Assembly (NCBI RefSeq): GCF_028682475.1
Contig: NZ_JANHLE010000003.1
Span: forward strand, 186,001 to 250,000
Length of the DNA stretch: 64,000 nucleotides
Reading direction: 5' to 3'
Source: Pseudomonas putida
GTDB taxonomy: Bacteria; Pseudomonadota; Gammaproteobacteria; Pseudomonadales; Pseudomonadaceae
Position numbers and translations under genes: made by a program. The notes beneath the pieces were generated by a model, which made no database searches, had not been told where the DNA came from, and saw nothing but the letters and a program-made list of their open reading frames with translations. This document shows positions 36,096 through 44,697 of the stretch, piece by piece (the first letter of the stretch is position 1; every line of letters starts with the position of its first letter).

Positions 36096-38357
36096 TTATT
36101 TCTGCTGCGACGCCCACCAGGCCGGAAACATGTCCTGCACCCGCGGCTCGGCAAACCGATCGTCGATCAGCATGACCATGCCCCTGTCATCGGTGCCGCG
36201 AATCACTCGCCCGGCCGCCTGGATGACTTTCTGCACCCCGGGATACAGGTAGGTGTAGTCGAATCCGGCGCCGAACATCTGGGCCATGCGTTGCTTGATC
36301 TGCTCGTTCACCGGGTTGACCTGCGGCAGCCCCAGGGTGGCGACAAAGGCGCCGATCAGGCGTGTGCCAGGCAGATCGACGCCCTCGGCAAAGGCACCGC
36401 CGAGCACGGCAAATCCGACACCACGCCCCTGAGGCTCGAAGCGCTGCAGAAAACCCTGGCGCTGCGCCTCGTCCATCCCCGGCGCCTGGCACCACTGGTG
36501 GATGTGCGGGTGGGTTGCGGCCAGCATGGCAGCCACCTGTTGCAGGTACTCGAAGCTGCTGAAGAATGCCAGGTAGTTACCTGGCGCTTCGGCAAACTGC
36601 GCGGCAATCAGCTCGCTGATCGGTGCCACCGAGGCGGCGCGATGCTGATAACGGGTCGAGACATGACTGATTACCTGCACGCGCAATTGCTCGGCGGCAA
36701 AGGGTGAAGCCACTTCCAGCCAGGCGGTGTCGGCCGGCATTCCGAGCAAGTCGGCGTAATAGTGCCGCGGGCTCAGGGTCGCGGAAAACAAGGTGACGCT
36801 ACGGGCGCTCGCCAGGCGCGGGCCGATCTGTGCCGCCGGCACCACATTGCGCAGGCACAGGGTCGACAGGCTGCGCTTGCCCGGCCCCTCGCGCTTGCTG
36901 ATATCGAAGAGAAAATGAGCGTCGAACAGTTCGCTGATGCGGATGAACTGCAACGCATCGAAGAAGAACTGCAACAGCGCCGGATCGAGCCCGGTGGGTT
37001 GCTGATTGAGCTGCTCCTGAATCAGGCCGACACACTGCTGCAACGCCTTGAGGAATGCTTCCGGTAACGCCTCGACCACTTGATAAGGCGCCACCTGCGC
37101 CTTGTGCAGGGCACTCCACTGACGATTAAGGCGATCCAACGCGCTGCCCATGCCCGCCGGCTTGCTCCGACGCAAGGCGTGCAACTGCCATTGATCGAGG
37201 CTGGCGCTGTACATCTGCCGCGCCCGCTCCACCAGGTTGTGCGCTTCATCCACCAGCACCGCCACCCGCCACTGGTTGACCTGGGCAAGACCATAAAGCA
37301 GCGCACTCTGGTCGAAATAGTAGTTGTAGTCGGCCACCAGTACATCGACCCAACGCGCCATCTCCTGTCCCAGGTAATACGGACAGACCTGATGCGCCAG
37401 GGCAATCTCGCGCAACGCGGTTTTGTCGAGGATTGTCAGTGCCTGGGCCGCCTGGCGAGCCGCCGGCAGGCGGTCATAGAAGCCTTTGGCCAAGGGGCAG
37501 GCGTCGCCATGGCACGCCGTGCCGGGGTTCTCGCAAGCCTTGTCGCGGGCCACCAGCTCCAGGCTGCGCAGGGCAAGCTCGGGGTGACTGGCGTGGATCT
37601 GGTGCAACGCTTCCAGGGCCAGGGCACGGCCCGGCGTCTTGGCGGTGAGAAAGAAGATCTTGTCCAGCTGCTGCGGGACCACGGCCTTGAGCAATGGAAA
37701 CAGGGTGCCCAGGGTCTTGCCGATACCGGTGGTGGCCTGGGTCATCAGGCAGCGCCCGGTACTCACCGCTTTGTACACGGTCTCGGCCAGTTCCCGCTGG
37801 CCACGGCGCATCTGCCCATAAGGAAAGCCCAGCGCCTGCAAACCGGCGTCGCGCAGGGACACCCGTTGCACTTGCTGTTCGGCCCAGTGCAGGAAAATCG
37901 CGCACTGGGTGTTGAAGAAGTGTTCGAGTTCTAGCGCGCTGCAGTGCTGTTCAATCAGGGTCTGGGTATCGCTGTCGACATCCAGGTAAACCAGTGCCAG
38001 GTTGATTTCGGCCAGCTGACGTTGTTGGCAGAGCAGCCAGCCATAGACTTTGGCCTGGGCCCAGTGCAACTGCCGATGATTGTCCGGCTGGCGCGCCAGG
38101 TCGCCGCGGTGGGTCTTGATTTCCTCCAGGCGATTGAGCTGCGGGTCATAGCCGTCGGCCCTCCCCCGTACCTGCAAGCCCCCGAACTGCCCCTCAAGAC
38201 TGATCTCGGCCTCAAAGCCCGGCCCACGCCGGGCCACCACCCGTTGATGGCCGCTGATGCCCTCCTGGGCAGTGGGCGAAGGGGTGAAGCGCAAGTCCAG
38301 ATCGCCAACCTTGGCGCTGAACTCGCACAATGCCCGCACAGCCACGCGATAGCTCAT
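36096..38357 (-). CDS. XPD/DinG-like Fe-S helicase with N-terminal PD-(D/E)XK domain
   Basis: 753 residues from ATG 38357, which overlaps the FAN1 stop by four bases (ATGA). Residues about 60-110 show a RecB/Cas4-like nuclease motif: RADGYD, then LEEIKTH (Glu79, Lys81) and a QAK Gln101. The helicase follows with Walker A TTGIGKT (209-215), four cysteines 275, 282, 287 and 325 placed like the XPD 4Fe-4S cluster, DEAH at 370-373, and motif VI QAAGRVIRG near the end. Its coupling to FAN1 suggests a joint role in interstrand-crosslink or flap processing. Whether the nuclease motif is active is not known. Confidence 0.9.
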   Translation of the reverse strand: MSYRVAVRALCEFSAKVGDLDLRFTPSPTAQEGISGHQRVVARRGPGFEAEISLEGQFGGLQVRGRADGYDPQLNRLEEIKTHRGDLARQPDNHRQLHWAQAKVYGWLLCQQRQLAEINLALVYLDVDSDTQTLIEQHCSALELEHFFNTQCAIFLHWAEQQVQRVSLRDAGLQALGFPYGQMRRGQRELAETVYKAVSTGRCLMTQATTGIGKTLGTLFPLLKAVVPQQLDKIFFLTAKTPGRALALEALHQIHASHPELALRSLELVARDKACENPGTACHGDACPLAKGFYDRLPAARQAAQALTILDKTALREIALAHQVCPYYLGQEMARWVDVLVADYNYYFDQSALLYGLAQVNQWRVAVLVDEAHNLVERARQMYSASLDQWQLHALRRSKPAGMGSALDRLNRQWSALHKAQVAPYQVVEALPEAFLKALQQCVGLIQEQLNQQPTGLDPALLQFFFDALQFIRISELFDAHFLFDISKREGPGKRSLSTLCLRNVVPAAQIGPRLASARSVTLFSATLSPRHYYADLLGMPADTAWLEVASPFAAEQLRVQVISHVSTRYQHRAASVAPISELIAAQFAEAPGNYLAFFSSFEYLQQVAAMLAATHPHIHQWCQAPGMDEAQRQGFLQRFEPQGRGVGFAVLGGAFAEGVDLPGTRLIGAFVATLGLPQVNPVNEQIKQRMAQMFGAGFDYTYLYPGVQKVIQAAGRVIRGTDDRGMVMLIDDRFAEPRVQDMFPAWWASQQK

Positions 38358-40027
38358 GGTGTTGGCGTTATCCAGCGAACATGGCACACCTCGACCGGCA
38401 GGCCATGTTCGCTACAGAAGTCGATCCAGCGCAGCTGGCTATCCTGCAGGCGGTCACCCGGCCCCTTGACCTCAATCATCCGGTAACGCTGCTGCTCGGG
38501 CCAGAACTGGATCAGATCGGGCATGCCGGCGCGATTGTTCTGGATATCTTCGAGCAAACGCGCGAAGCAGCGCTTGAGGTGCAACGCCGGCAGGCAGGCC
38601 AGCGCCTGTTCGAGCAAGGTTTCGTCGAGCACTTGCCAATAGACAAAAGGCGACTGCAAGCCCTGCTTGCAGGCGAAGTGCCGGCGAATGGTCTGCTGAT
38701 AGCGACCATCGTCCAACTGCCCCAGGCAATCGGCGAACAAAGCACTGCGCCGCGCCTGAAACTCAGGATCGTACAAGTCTTGCGGGGCGCTCTGGAACGG
38801 GTGAAAGAACGCACCCGGCAGCGGCGCAAAAATGGCTTCCCAGCACAACAGGCCAAATAGACTGTTGAACAGCGTGTTCTCCACGTAATGCACCTGGCCG
38901 CCCTGCTCTTCCAGGTACAGTTGCACCGCCTGCTCCACCCCCAGCGCCGCCTGTTCCAGCGGCAAGTGCAGCTCGATCAGGCCCGTCTGGGTTCTCACCC
39001 GTCGCGGTTGCGGTGGCCCACCCAACTTGCGCTGCAGACGGGGGAGGATCCGCGTCAATGCCTGGACCTCGATGGGGCTGGCAGGTTGCGAGGCCACTTC
39101 CGTGGCCAGCGCATGGGCCTGGTCCCACTGCTCACTGCGTTCGAGCACCCGTATACGGCGAACCCGTGCTTGCGGATGCTGGCTGTGCGGATAGATACGC
39201 AGCGCCAGGTCCCAGTCGCCCAGGCGCTCGCAGTGCTGGCCAAGCTGATACAGCAGGCGTGAGCGGCGACGCAGCAGCCACGGGTTATCGCTGTGCAGTG
39301 ACTCGACCTGGGCCAGCACCTGTTGCACAGACGCTCCCTGCTCGAGCAGCTCGGTGCAATGATGCAGCGCCAGGGCCAGGTCAACATCGCTACGCTGACG
39401 CAGCGCCCGTGACTCGTCACTGAACGCCACCTGCTCGTAGCGCAGCAGGCCCAGGTCCGCCAGGACGAACTCCGACCAGTCCTGGTACAAGTTGCCGAAG
39501 AACAGCAGGCGAAAGCGATCGCACAGCGCTTGCAGCTGCAGGGTAATGATCGGTTCGTCGAAGTCTGGCAACCAGTCCTGCAAGGGCCGAGGCGACAGTT
39601 CGTGTGTTTGCAACTGGGCGAAAAGCTCGGCCTTGGCCGCCCTCGGACGCGTCAGTTGCGGCGCAAAACCACTGGCGATTTCTTCCTTGCGCAACACCTG
39701 AAACAGTTGCTCAAGGCTCAAGGGGCCGTCGTCGGTGACCCAGCCCCGCTCCAGCAAAGGCTGCAAGGCTGGCAACGGCGGCCCGATTTCCGTGTAAGCC
39801 AGCTTGCTGGGGCGAAACAGCTCGCCCTTGCGCATCACCATGCGCACCAGCAGCGCCCGGGAATTACGCGGCTGCTCAGGGAATTGCGCAATGAAGGCGC
39901 GCTCGCTGTCGTCCAGCAGGTCGGCATAGCGCAGCGCGATCCACTGCAGCACTTGCTCGAAGTTGTGCAGGTAATAGAACGGGTCGTCGACAGAATGGGC
40001 AATCACGGCAAGGCTACTGGCAGGCAT
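38354..40027 (-). CDS. FAN1-type VRR-NUC structure-specific nuclease
   Basis: Bacterial homologue of Fanconi-associated nuclease 1, acting on 5' flaps and interstrand crosslinks. 557 residues, close to the 559 of P. aeruginosa FAN1. ATG 40027 is preferred over a GTG three codons earlier; no clear ribosome site precedes either. Layout: SAP-like region about 55-115 (FRPSKLAYTEIGPPLP), helical TPR-like middle, C-terminal VRR-NUC domain with Asp504 (GMPDLIQFW) and Glu519-x-Lys521 (MIEVKGPGD), then LQDSQLRWIDF. The downstream helicase is translationally coupled. Confidence 0.93.
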   Translation of the reverse strand: MPASSLAVIAHSVDDPFYYLHNFEQVLQWIALRYADLLDDSERAFIAQFPEQPRNSRALLVRMVMRKGELFRPSKLAYTEIGPPLPALQPLLERGWVTDDGPLSLEQLFQVLRKEEIASGFAPQLTRPRAAKAELFAQLQTHELSPRPLQDWLPDFDEPIITLQLQALCDRFRLLFFGNLYQDWSEFVLADLGLLRYEQVAFSDESRALRQRSDVDLALALHHCTELLEQGASVQQVLAQVESLHSDNPWLLRRRSRLLYQLGQHCERLGDWDLALRIYPHSQHPQARVRRIRVLERSEQWDQAHALATEVASQPASPIEVQALTRILPRLQRKLGGPPQPRRVRTQTGLIELHLPLEQAALGVEQAVQLYLEEQGGQVHYVENTLFNSLFGLLCWEAIFAPLPGAFFHPFQSAPQDLYDPEFQARRSALFADCLGQLDDGRYQQTIRRHFACKQGLQSPFVYWQVLDETLLEQALACLPALHLKRCFARLLEDIQNNRAGMPDLIQFWPEQQRYRMIEVKGPGDRLQDSQLRWIDFCSEHGLPVEVCHVRWITPTP

Positions 40028-40115
40028 TAATGGCACTGGTTATACATACAGACCAACCCCTTGGCAACCTGCCGGCTGACCACTGATCGCCTGGCGTTAC
40101 CCCCAGGCCTGCCTT

Positions 40116-41504
40116 CTAGGACCGCTGCATCGCCTCACGCAACACACTCAACCCACCCTGCAGATCATCGTATGGCGTGGGTGGCCAGCCCAGACGCATG
40201 TGCTGACAATAATCGCCCTGCAGGCTGAACAGTTCACCCGGAGCGATCACCAGCCCCTGATCCAGCATGCGATGAAACAGAGCGCGAATATCCAGTGATG
40301 TCCGCGCTTGCGCCCAGATCGTTGCACCGCCCGCCGGCATCTGAAAGTGCAGATGAGCCCCCAGTTGCACCTGCATCTGCCGATACAGGTGGATGACACG
40401 CTCATGCAGGCGCAAGCGTGCCTGTTGCAGATACAGGTCGATGCGCCCCTTGGCGTATAACCGGGCAACTGCTTGCTGACGCAAAGGCGGCAAGCGAAAG
40501 CCCCGGGCCAGGAATTGATGCTGCAGTTGCCGCGGGCAATGGCGCGACAGCAGGTAGGCATACGGCGCTTCGGCCCCCACCGTACGTTCCAGTGACGAGA
40601 ACACCAGCAATCGCTGCGGGTCGACCATTTCGCGCAGGCAGCGCTGGGGCAATGCGTCAAAGCAGTATTCGGATTCCAGGTCGTTTTCCAGCAGCCACAC
40701 CCCGTGCTCAGCCAACAATTGGGCAATCGCCTGATGCTGTGCCAACGGCACAAGGCTGCCGTGAGGACTGTTCAAGCGCGAGGCGAGCATGACCATGCGC
40801 ACAGGCTCGCGCTGCAGCACGCTGGCAAAACGTTCAAGATCCAGCGCCCCATCAATGCCCAAAGGCAACTCGATGACCCGTAACCCGGTGGCCTGCAAGA
40901 TCATCAGCAAACGCCAGGAACACGGCGAAGTCACCACAATCGTACAGCCTTGCAGCTCCAACGCCGCCAGCAAGGTCTCGAACAGCGAACGCAGGTCCAG
41001 TGCCAGATAAACATCTTCGGCGGTCCAGTACAGCTGCACGGAACGGGTGTAGCGCGCCGCCAGCGCCGTGCGCAACTCAAGCTCGCCGCACGGATGTACA
41101 AGCCCGGCAGGCCGTGGGCTCTGGCGCAATAGCTGGCGCTCGACGGCCAGCAAATTCGACGCCAGTGAAGGCAGGCAGTGCGCGCCACTGAACTCGAGCA
41201 TCTGCGGGCTGCTGGCATGCTGCTGCAGATCTTGCAACACGTGCTCATCGGCCAGCGCCTGCACCACCAGCGCACCGCCCCTGGCAAAATAGCCGGACTT
41301 GGGCACGGACTGTACGCGCCCTTCGTGCTCCAGCAACGAGTAGGCGTACTGGATGGTCGAGATCGAAACATTCAAGCGCTGCGACAGATCGCGTAGCGAA
41401 GGCAGCTTGTTGTAACTACCCGGCGCCATCTGGGCAATCAGATCAACCAGGTAGCGATACACCGCCTGGTAGGCAAATACGCTGTTTTTTGTCGGCCGCT
41501 TCAT
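40116..41504 (-). CDS. MocR-like GntR regulator lacking the PLP lysine
   Basis: 462 residues. N-terminal GntR winged helix-turn-helix (LPSLRDLSQRLNVSISTIQY; YSLLEHEGRVQSVPKSGYF) and a C-terminal aminotransferase-like domain (about 90-455). In active MocR proteins a FSK-type motif gives the Schiff-base lysine; here the segment reads VFSSLERTVGAEAPYAYLLS, with no Lys. LASRLNSPHGSLVP and LLENDLESEY preserve the fold elsewhere. PLP binding is therefore doubtful and another ligand is possible. ATG 41504 shares its A with the TGA of the upstream 498-residue gene (TGATG), so the two are translationally coupled. Confidence 0.87.
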   Translation of the reverse strand: MKRPTKNSVFAYQAVYRYLVDLIAQMAPGSYNKLPSLRDLSQRLNVSISTIQYAYSLLEHEGRVQSVPKSGYFARGGALVVQALADEHVLQDLQQHASSPQMLEFSGAHCLPSLASNLLAVERQLLRQSPRPAGLVHPCGELELRTALAARYTRSVQLYWTAEDVYLALDLRSLFETLLAALELQGCTIVVTSPCSWRLLMILQATGLRVIELPLGIDGALDLERFASVLQREPVRMVMLASRLNSPHGSLVPLAQHQAIAQLLAEHGVWLLENDLESEYCFDALPQRCLREMVDPQRLLVFSSLERTVGAEAPYAYLLSRHCPRQLQHQFLARGFRLPPLRQQAVARLYAKGRIDLYLQQARLRLHERVIHLYRQMQVQLGAHLHFQMPAGGATIWAQARTSLDIRALFHRMLDQGLVIAPGELFSLQGDYCQHMRLGWPPTPYDDLQGGLSVLREAMQRS

Positions 41505-43000
41505 CAAGGACTGCCAACCCGATCACCCCTGTACCGTGCGCCGTTTGCAGAGTAAATCTGCAGATGACGCAGATCGGCACTCCGTACTCGCAATCGGCTC
41601 AACAGGCAGTCGGCGGGACGCTCGGCCAAGGGTTCGCCAGCATAAAGCTGCTGCAGCATGACCAGCGGCAAACCACTGGTATCCAGCAACCACTGCACCA
41701 CCGGTTCCGGCGCCGGTTGCCTGCGCAACGCCTTGTGCAAGTAAGGGACGGCAACCAGCATGCCGGGGTGGCAGCGGCGCAGAAAGGCTTCCAGCCTCAG
41801 GCCCTGCCCGACAAAAGGGCTGAACAATTGGCAAACCAGTTGCGCTTCGCGCAAGCCAAAAGCCTGCAGGGCGACATCATTCGCCTCGTTGCGTCGCTGT
41901 TCCAACACCCCCGGTTGCCAGTGGTTGAGCACCCGGGCCTGTAAAGAGTGCGACACTCCTTGGCGCTGCATCAACTGACGGGTTTGCTGCAGGTAACGCT
42001 CGATGCCATCGCCATAGCACGTATCGTCGACAAATTCCGCCTGCAATCCTTGCAGGTGGGCCAACAGCAAGGGATTGGCAGCCCCCACGTGCTCACAGGG
42101 AAAAGCCTGTTCGTCGAAACGATGCCCCAGAAAGCCACTCAGCCGCTCACCTTGAAGTGCGTCACGATCAGACACCAGGTCATCGATGGCGATAAAGCGC
42201 AATGCCGGCCGACAATCCGCATCAGGGCCAGGCAGCACCAGCGGCGTGGGCTCGTGCCCCTGCAACAGGCTCCAGTAGCGGGCGCGCAACGCGCTCATCC
42301 CTTCCAGCAACGAGATGGCACAGCTGTGAACCGGACGCACTCCGAGCATGCCGGCATCGCGCAATGAGCGCCGGCTCCAGGCCAGGTAGCGCTTGCGCTC
42401 AGCGAGAGACTCGGCGCTGATAATGGCATCTACACCGCCCTTGCAACGCAATGCCTGCAAGGCAAGTTCAGCCAGGTGCAGGTAACCATGGCTGGCAAAA
42501 TTCGCCAACAACGCCCCGTCACTCGACAGGTGCCCGCACAGCAACCATTCCTGACGCTCTGCCTGCTGCTGCTCACTGGACGGCGCGCGGCGGCTGTCGT
42601 AAGGCAACAGTTCGCCGGCATCGAGCACCAGCAAATCGATGCGCGGATCATCATGCACAAACAACCTGGAGAACGTGCTATCAATGTTTGCCAGGGCAGT
42701 TGCACTCATCCCGGCTTGCCAGGCAGTGGCAATACGCAGGTGGAAAGTCGCCGGGGATCGTGCGGCAATGCTCAGCTGCGCCGCGCGCAAGCAGGCAAGG
42801 GCCTGGGCGCTGGGCAGGCTGGCATCAAGCACGAACATCAAGCGCAATCCCTTGATACGCTCGACCCCGCCAGCGGCCACAATCAACCGCTGAATCAATA
42901 ACTGCAGCGAGGCCTTTTGCGCCTGCGACAAATGCTCAAGTAATCGTTGCAATACTTGATGATATATATACTGCATGGCCTGATCGTGAATACTGCCCAT
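41504..43000 (-). CDS. Unknown protein, 498 residues, coupled to the MocR-like regulator
   Basis: I do not recognise this family. Start at ATG 43000 with AGGTG upstream (a GTG three codons earlier is weaker). No signal peptide or transmembrane helix is apparent. There are alternating hydrophobic strands, for example LRLMFVLDASLPS, IDLLVLDAGELLPYD and LRFIAIDDLV, suggesting an alpha/beta domain of about 50-330, and a helical, Arg- and Leu-rich C-terminal half. Histidines and cysteines occur (VHDDP, CGHLSSDG, DDTCYGDG) but no known catalytic motif. It lies between the 29-residue peptide gene (113 bases upstream) and the regulator, so it may sense, process or respond to that peptide or to a metabolite (inference). 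Confidence 0.8.
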   Translation of the reverse strand: MGSIHDQAMQYIYHQVLQRLLEHLSQAQKASLQLLIQRLIVAAGGVERIKGLRLMFVLDASLPSAQALACLRAAQLSIAARSPATFHLRIATAWQAGMSATALANIDSTFSRLFVHDDPRIDLLVLDAGELLPYDSRRAPSSEQQQAERQEWLLCGHLSSDGALLANFASHGYLHLAELALQALRCKGGVDAIISAESLAERKRYLAWSRRSLRDAGMLGVRPVHSCAISLLEGMSALRARYWSLLQGHEPTPLVLPGPDADCRPALRFIAIDDLVSDRDALQGERLSGFLGHRFDEQAFPCEHVGAANPLLLAHLQGLQAEFVDDTCYGDGIERYLQQTRQLMQRQGVSHSLQARVLNHWQPGVLEQRRNEANDVALQAFGLREAQLVCQLFSPFVGQGLRLEAFLRRCHPGMLVAVPYLHKALRRQPAPEPVVQWLLDTSGLPLVMLQQLYAGEPLAERPADCLLSRLRVRSADLRHLQIYSANGARYRGDRVGSP

Positions 43001-43113
43001 AACGCCCACCTGAATTTCAGTTACGGCCGCCTGAAAGAAATCGCTCCTGCGAAATCATTCAATCAGCAGAAATAAAGACTTACCTAATATCCTAGGAAAC
43101 TTCCCACAAGCTC

Positions 43114-43203
43114 CTACACAAACTTGCCGACCAGCCAATTCAACCCCACGTATTCACACGCACCAAAGCCTCCAATACCAGGTACAACCCGACCTTGCTT
43201 CAT
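43114..43203 (-). CDS. Small peptide gene, 29 residues, Gly-rich with one Cys
   Basis: ATG 43203 is preceded by AAGGAG (43218-43213), nine bases away, a better ribosome site than most genes here. The product has seven glycines, basic N-terminus (MKQGR), PGIGGFG in the middle, a single Cys16 and an aromatic/hydrophobic tail NWLVGKFV. It is too short for a folded enzyme and shows no transmembrane signature of usual length. The double Gly at 11-12 recalls leader-cleavage sites of secreted peptides, and the Cys and Trp are possible modification sites. With the unknown protein and regulator downstream on the same strand, a signalling or ribosomally made peptide precursor is plausible but unproven. 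GATAAT at about 43245-43240 is a possible -10. Confidence 0.55.
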   Translation of the reverse strand: MKQGRVVPGIGGFGACEYVGLNWLVGKFV

Positions 43204-43435
43204 CACACCTCACTCCTTGAGTGCACAAACGACAGGTTATTATCGGGTGTTGGCCGATGAATAAAAGATACAGAACCCGGTAAAAAATCCGTTCAGATTC
43301 AAACAGCTTCCTGCTTGTAATCAGTCAGCGAGGGTAAATTTTCCGACAAGCTTTAACATAGCGAATTCACCGGCATTGCGCAGGTCATGTAGTTGATCGA
43401 AACGTCCCAAATTCACATAGGAAAGAGGCACAAAA

Positions 43436-43458
43436 AAGCCCGAGCATAGCTCGGGCTT
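43436..43458 (-). terminator. Intrinsic terminator of the oxidoreductase gene
   Basis: AAGCCCGAGC and GCTCGGGCTT, a 10-base-pair stem with ATA loop, followed on the minus strand by a T-run. It lies 17 bases past the stop of the gene at 43476-44498. Confidence 0.88.
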
Positions 43459-43475
43459 ATTTTCTGCCTGCAACC

Positions 43476-44498
43476 TCAGGCGCTGGCTATTTCCAGCACC
43501 AGGCGACCACCGCATGGGCATTCGTCCATGTAGCGATGGGCTTCAACAACACGTTCGAAAGGATAAGACTTGATGATTTGCGGTGTCAGCAGCTTGTCGG
43601 TGGTGAACTGGTTGATATCACGCAGTGCGCGTTGCAACGCCACCTGGTCCTGACTGATCCCCAGCTCCGGTTTGCCGGTGAAGTTACCAATGCAGTGCAC
43701 GAAGAACTGGATGTTCTTCTGAAACGCCGCGCAGGCCGGGAACGGCGTCTGGTTACCCCCCTGCAGGCCATACAGCACCAGGCTGCCACGCGGTGCCAGA
43801 ACATCACCGAGCAATGACATCTGCGGGCCGCCCAGGCCATCGAGGACCATGTCGACACCGCGGTTGCCGGTGTACTTGTTGATCTGCATGAGCAGGTCCT
43901 GCTCCTCGGTGACGATGACCTTCTCGGCGCCTAGCGAAAGCAGGTAGTCACGTTCTTCGGCTTCCTTGGTCGCAGCGAAAACCTTCAGGCCCAGTGCCTT
44001 GCCCATCTGCACGAAGGCCGGACCTGCGCAATGGCTGGCATCGGTGACCAGGGCGGTCTGCCCGGCCTTGGCCCGGGCCAGGTCGACATAGGCGAAGTAG
44101 GCCATCAACAGCGGCGTGTAATGCACACTGGCTTCGATCGGGGTGAGATGTTCCGGGTAACGGGTCAGGGCGTTGCGCGGCAACACGATGACCTCGCCAT
44201 ACACCGGATAGTCGTTGGCGCTGGCGGCAGGAAAGCTGGCCACCTTGTCACCCACTTGCAGATCATCGACGCCCTCGCCTACCGCGCTGACCACACCCGC
44301 CATCTCATGACCCATGCCGGCTGGCAGGCGTGCCTGGGACGGCGCCAGGTTCTGGCGCCAGAGCACGTCGTACCAACTGATGCCGATCGCTTCAACGCGG
44401 ATCTGCACTTCGCCGGCAGCCGGCTGCGGCGCGGCCTGCTCTTCGATCTTGAGCACCTCGGCCGGGCCAAATTTGTGGAAACGGATCATGCGCGACAT
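43476..44498 (-). CDS. Zinc-type MDR / quinone oxidoreductase
   Basis: 340 residues of the medium-chain dehydrogenase superfamily. N-terminal GroES-like domain (GISWYDVLWRQN, LPAGMGHEMAGVVSAVGEGV, VGDKVASFP) and a Rossmann domain (GQTALVTDASHCAGPAFVQM, VDMVLDGLGG, GSLVLYGLQGG). The normal AxxGGVG nucleotide loop is changed to DASHCAGP. The usual catalytic-zinc Cys is absent at the first site, fitting the zinc-free quinone reductase branch. A LysR gene is divergent and may control it; substrate unknown. Confidence 0.88.
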   Translation of the reverse strand: MSRMIRFHKFGPAEVLKIEEQAAPQPAAGEVQIRVEAIGISWYDVLWRQNLAPSQARLPAGMGHEMAGVVSAVGEGVDDLQVGDKVASFPAASANDYPVYGEVIVLPRNALTRYPEHLTPIEASVHYTPLLMAYFAYVDLARAKAGQTALVTDASHCAGPAFVQMGKALGLKVFAATKEAEERDYLLSLGAEKVIVTEEQDLLMQINKYTGNRGVDMVLDGLGGPQMSLLGDVLAPRGSLVLYGLQGGNQTPFPACAAFQKNIQFFVHCIGNFTGKPELGISQDQVALQRALRDINQFTTDKLLTPQIIKSYPFERVVEAHRYMDECPCGGRLVLEIASA

Positions 44499-44697
44499 CG
44501 CAAACCTCGCCTAGTGAAACTCTAATACCCTGAACTCTATCCGGGCTTTCACGGTTAGACCATCTGTGGCCATTAATAGTCAACATGCCTGTCATTGATT
44601 GCCCGTCATACCGCAGGCAGCAAATTATGCGGTGCAGGGTAGCAGCCTTTCCCCGTAAGATTCACCCCTGCCCCAAACGTCCAGTGAAGCCGAGCCG

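Noticed and set aside
43010-43020. CTGAATTTCAG palindrome before the 498-residue gene
   Set aside because: Eleven bases with five-base arms occur often by chance and it overlaps no clear promoter.
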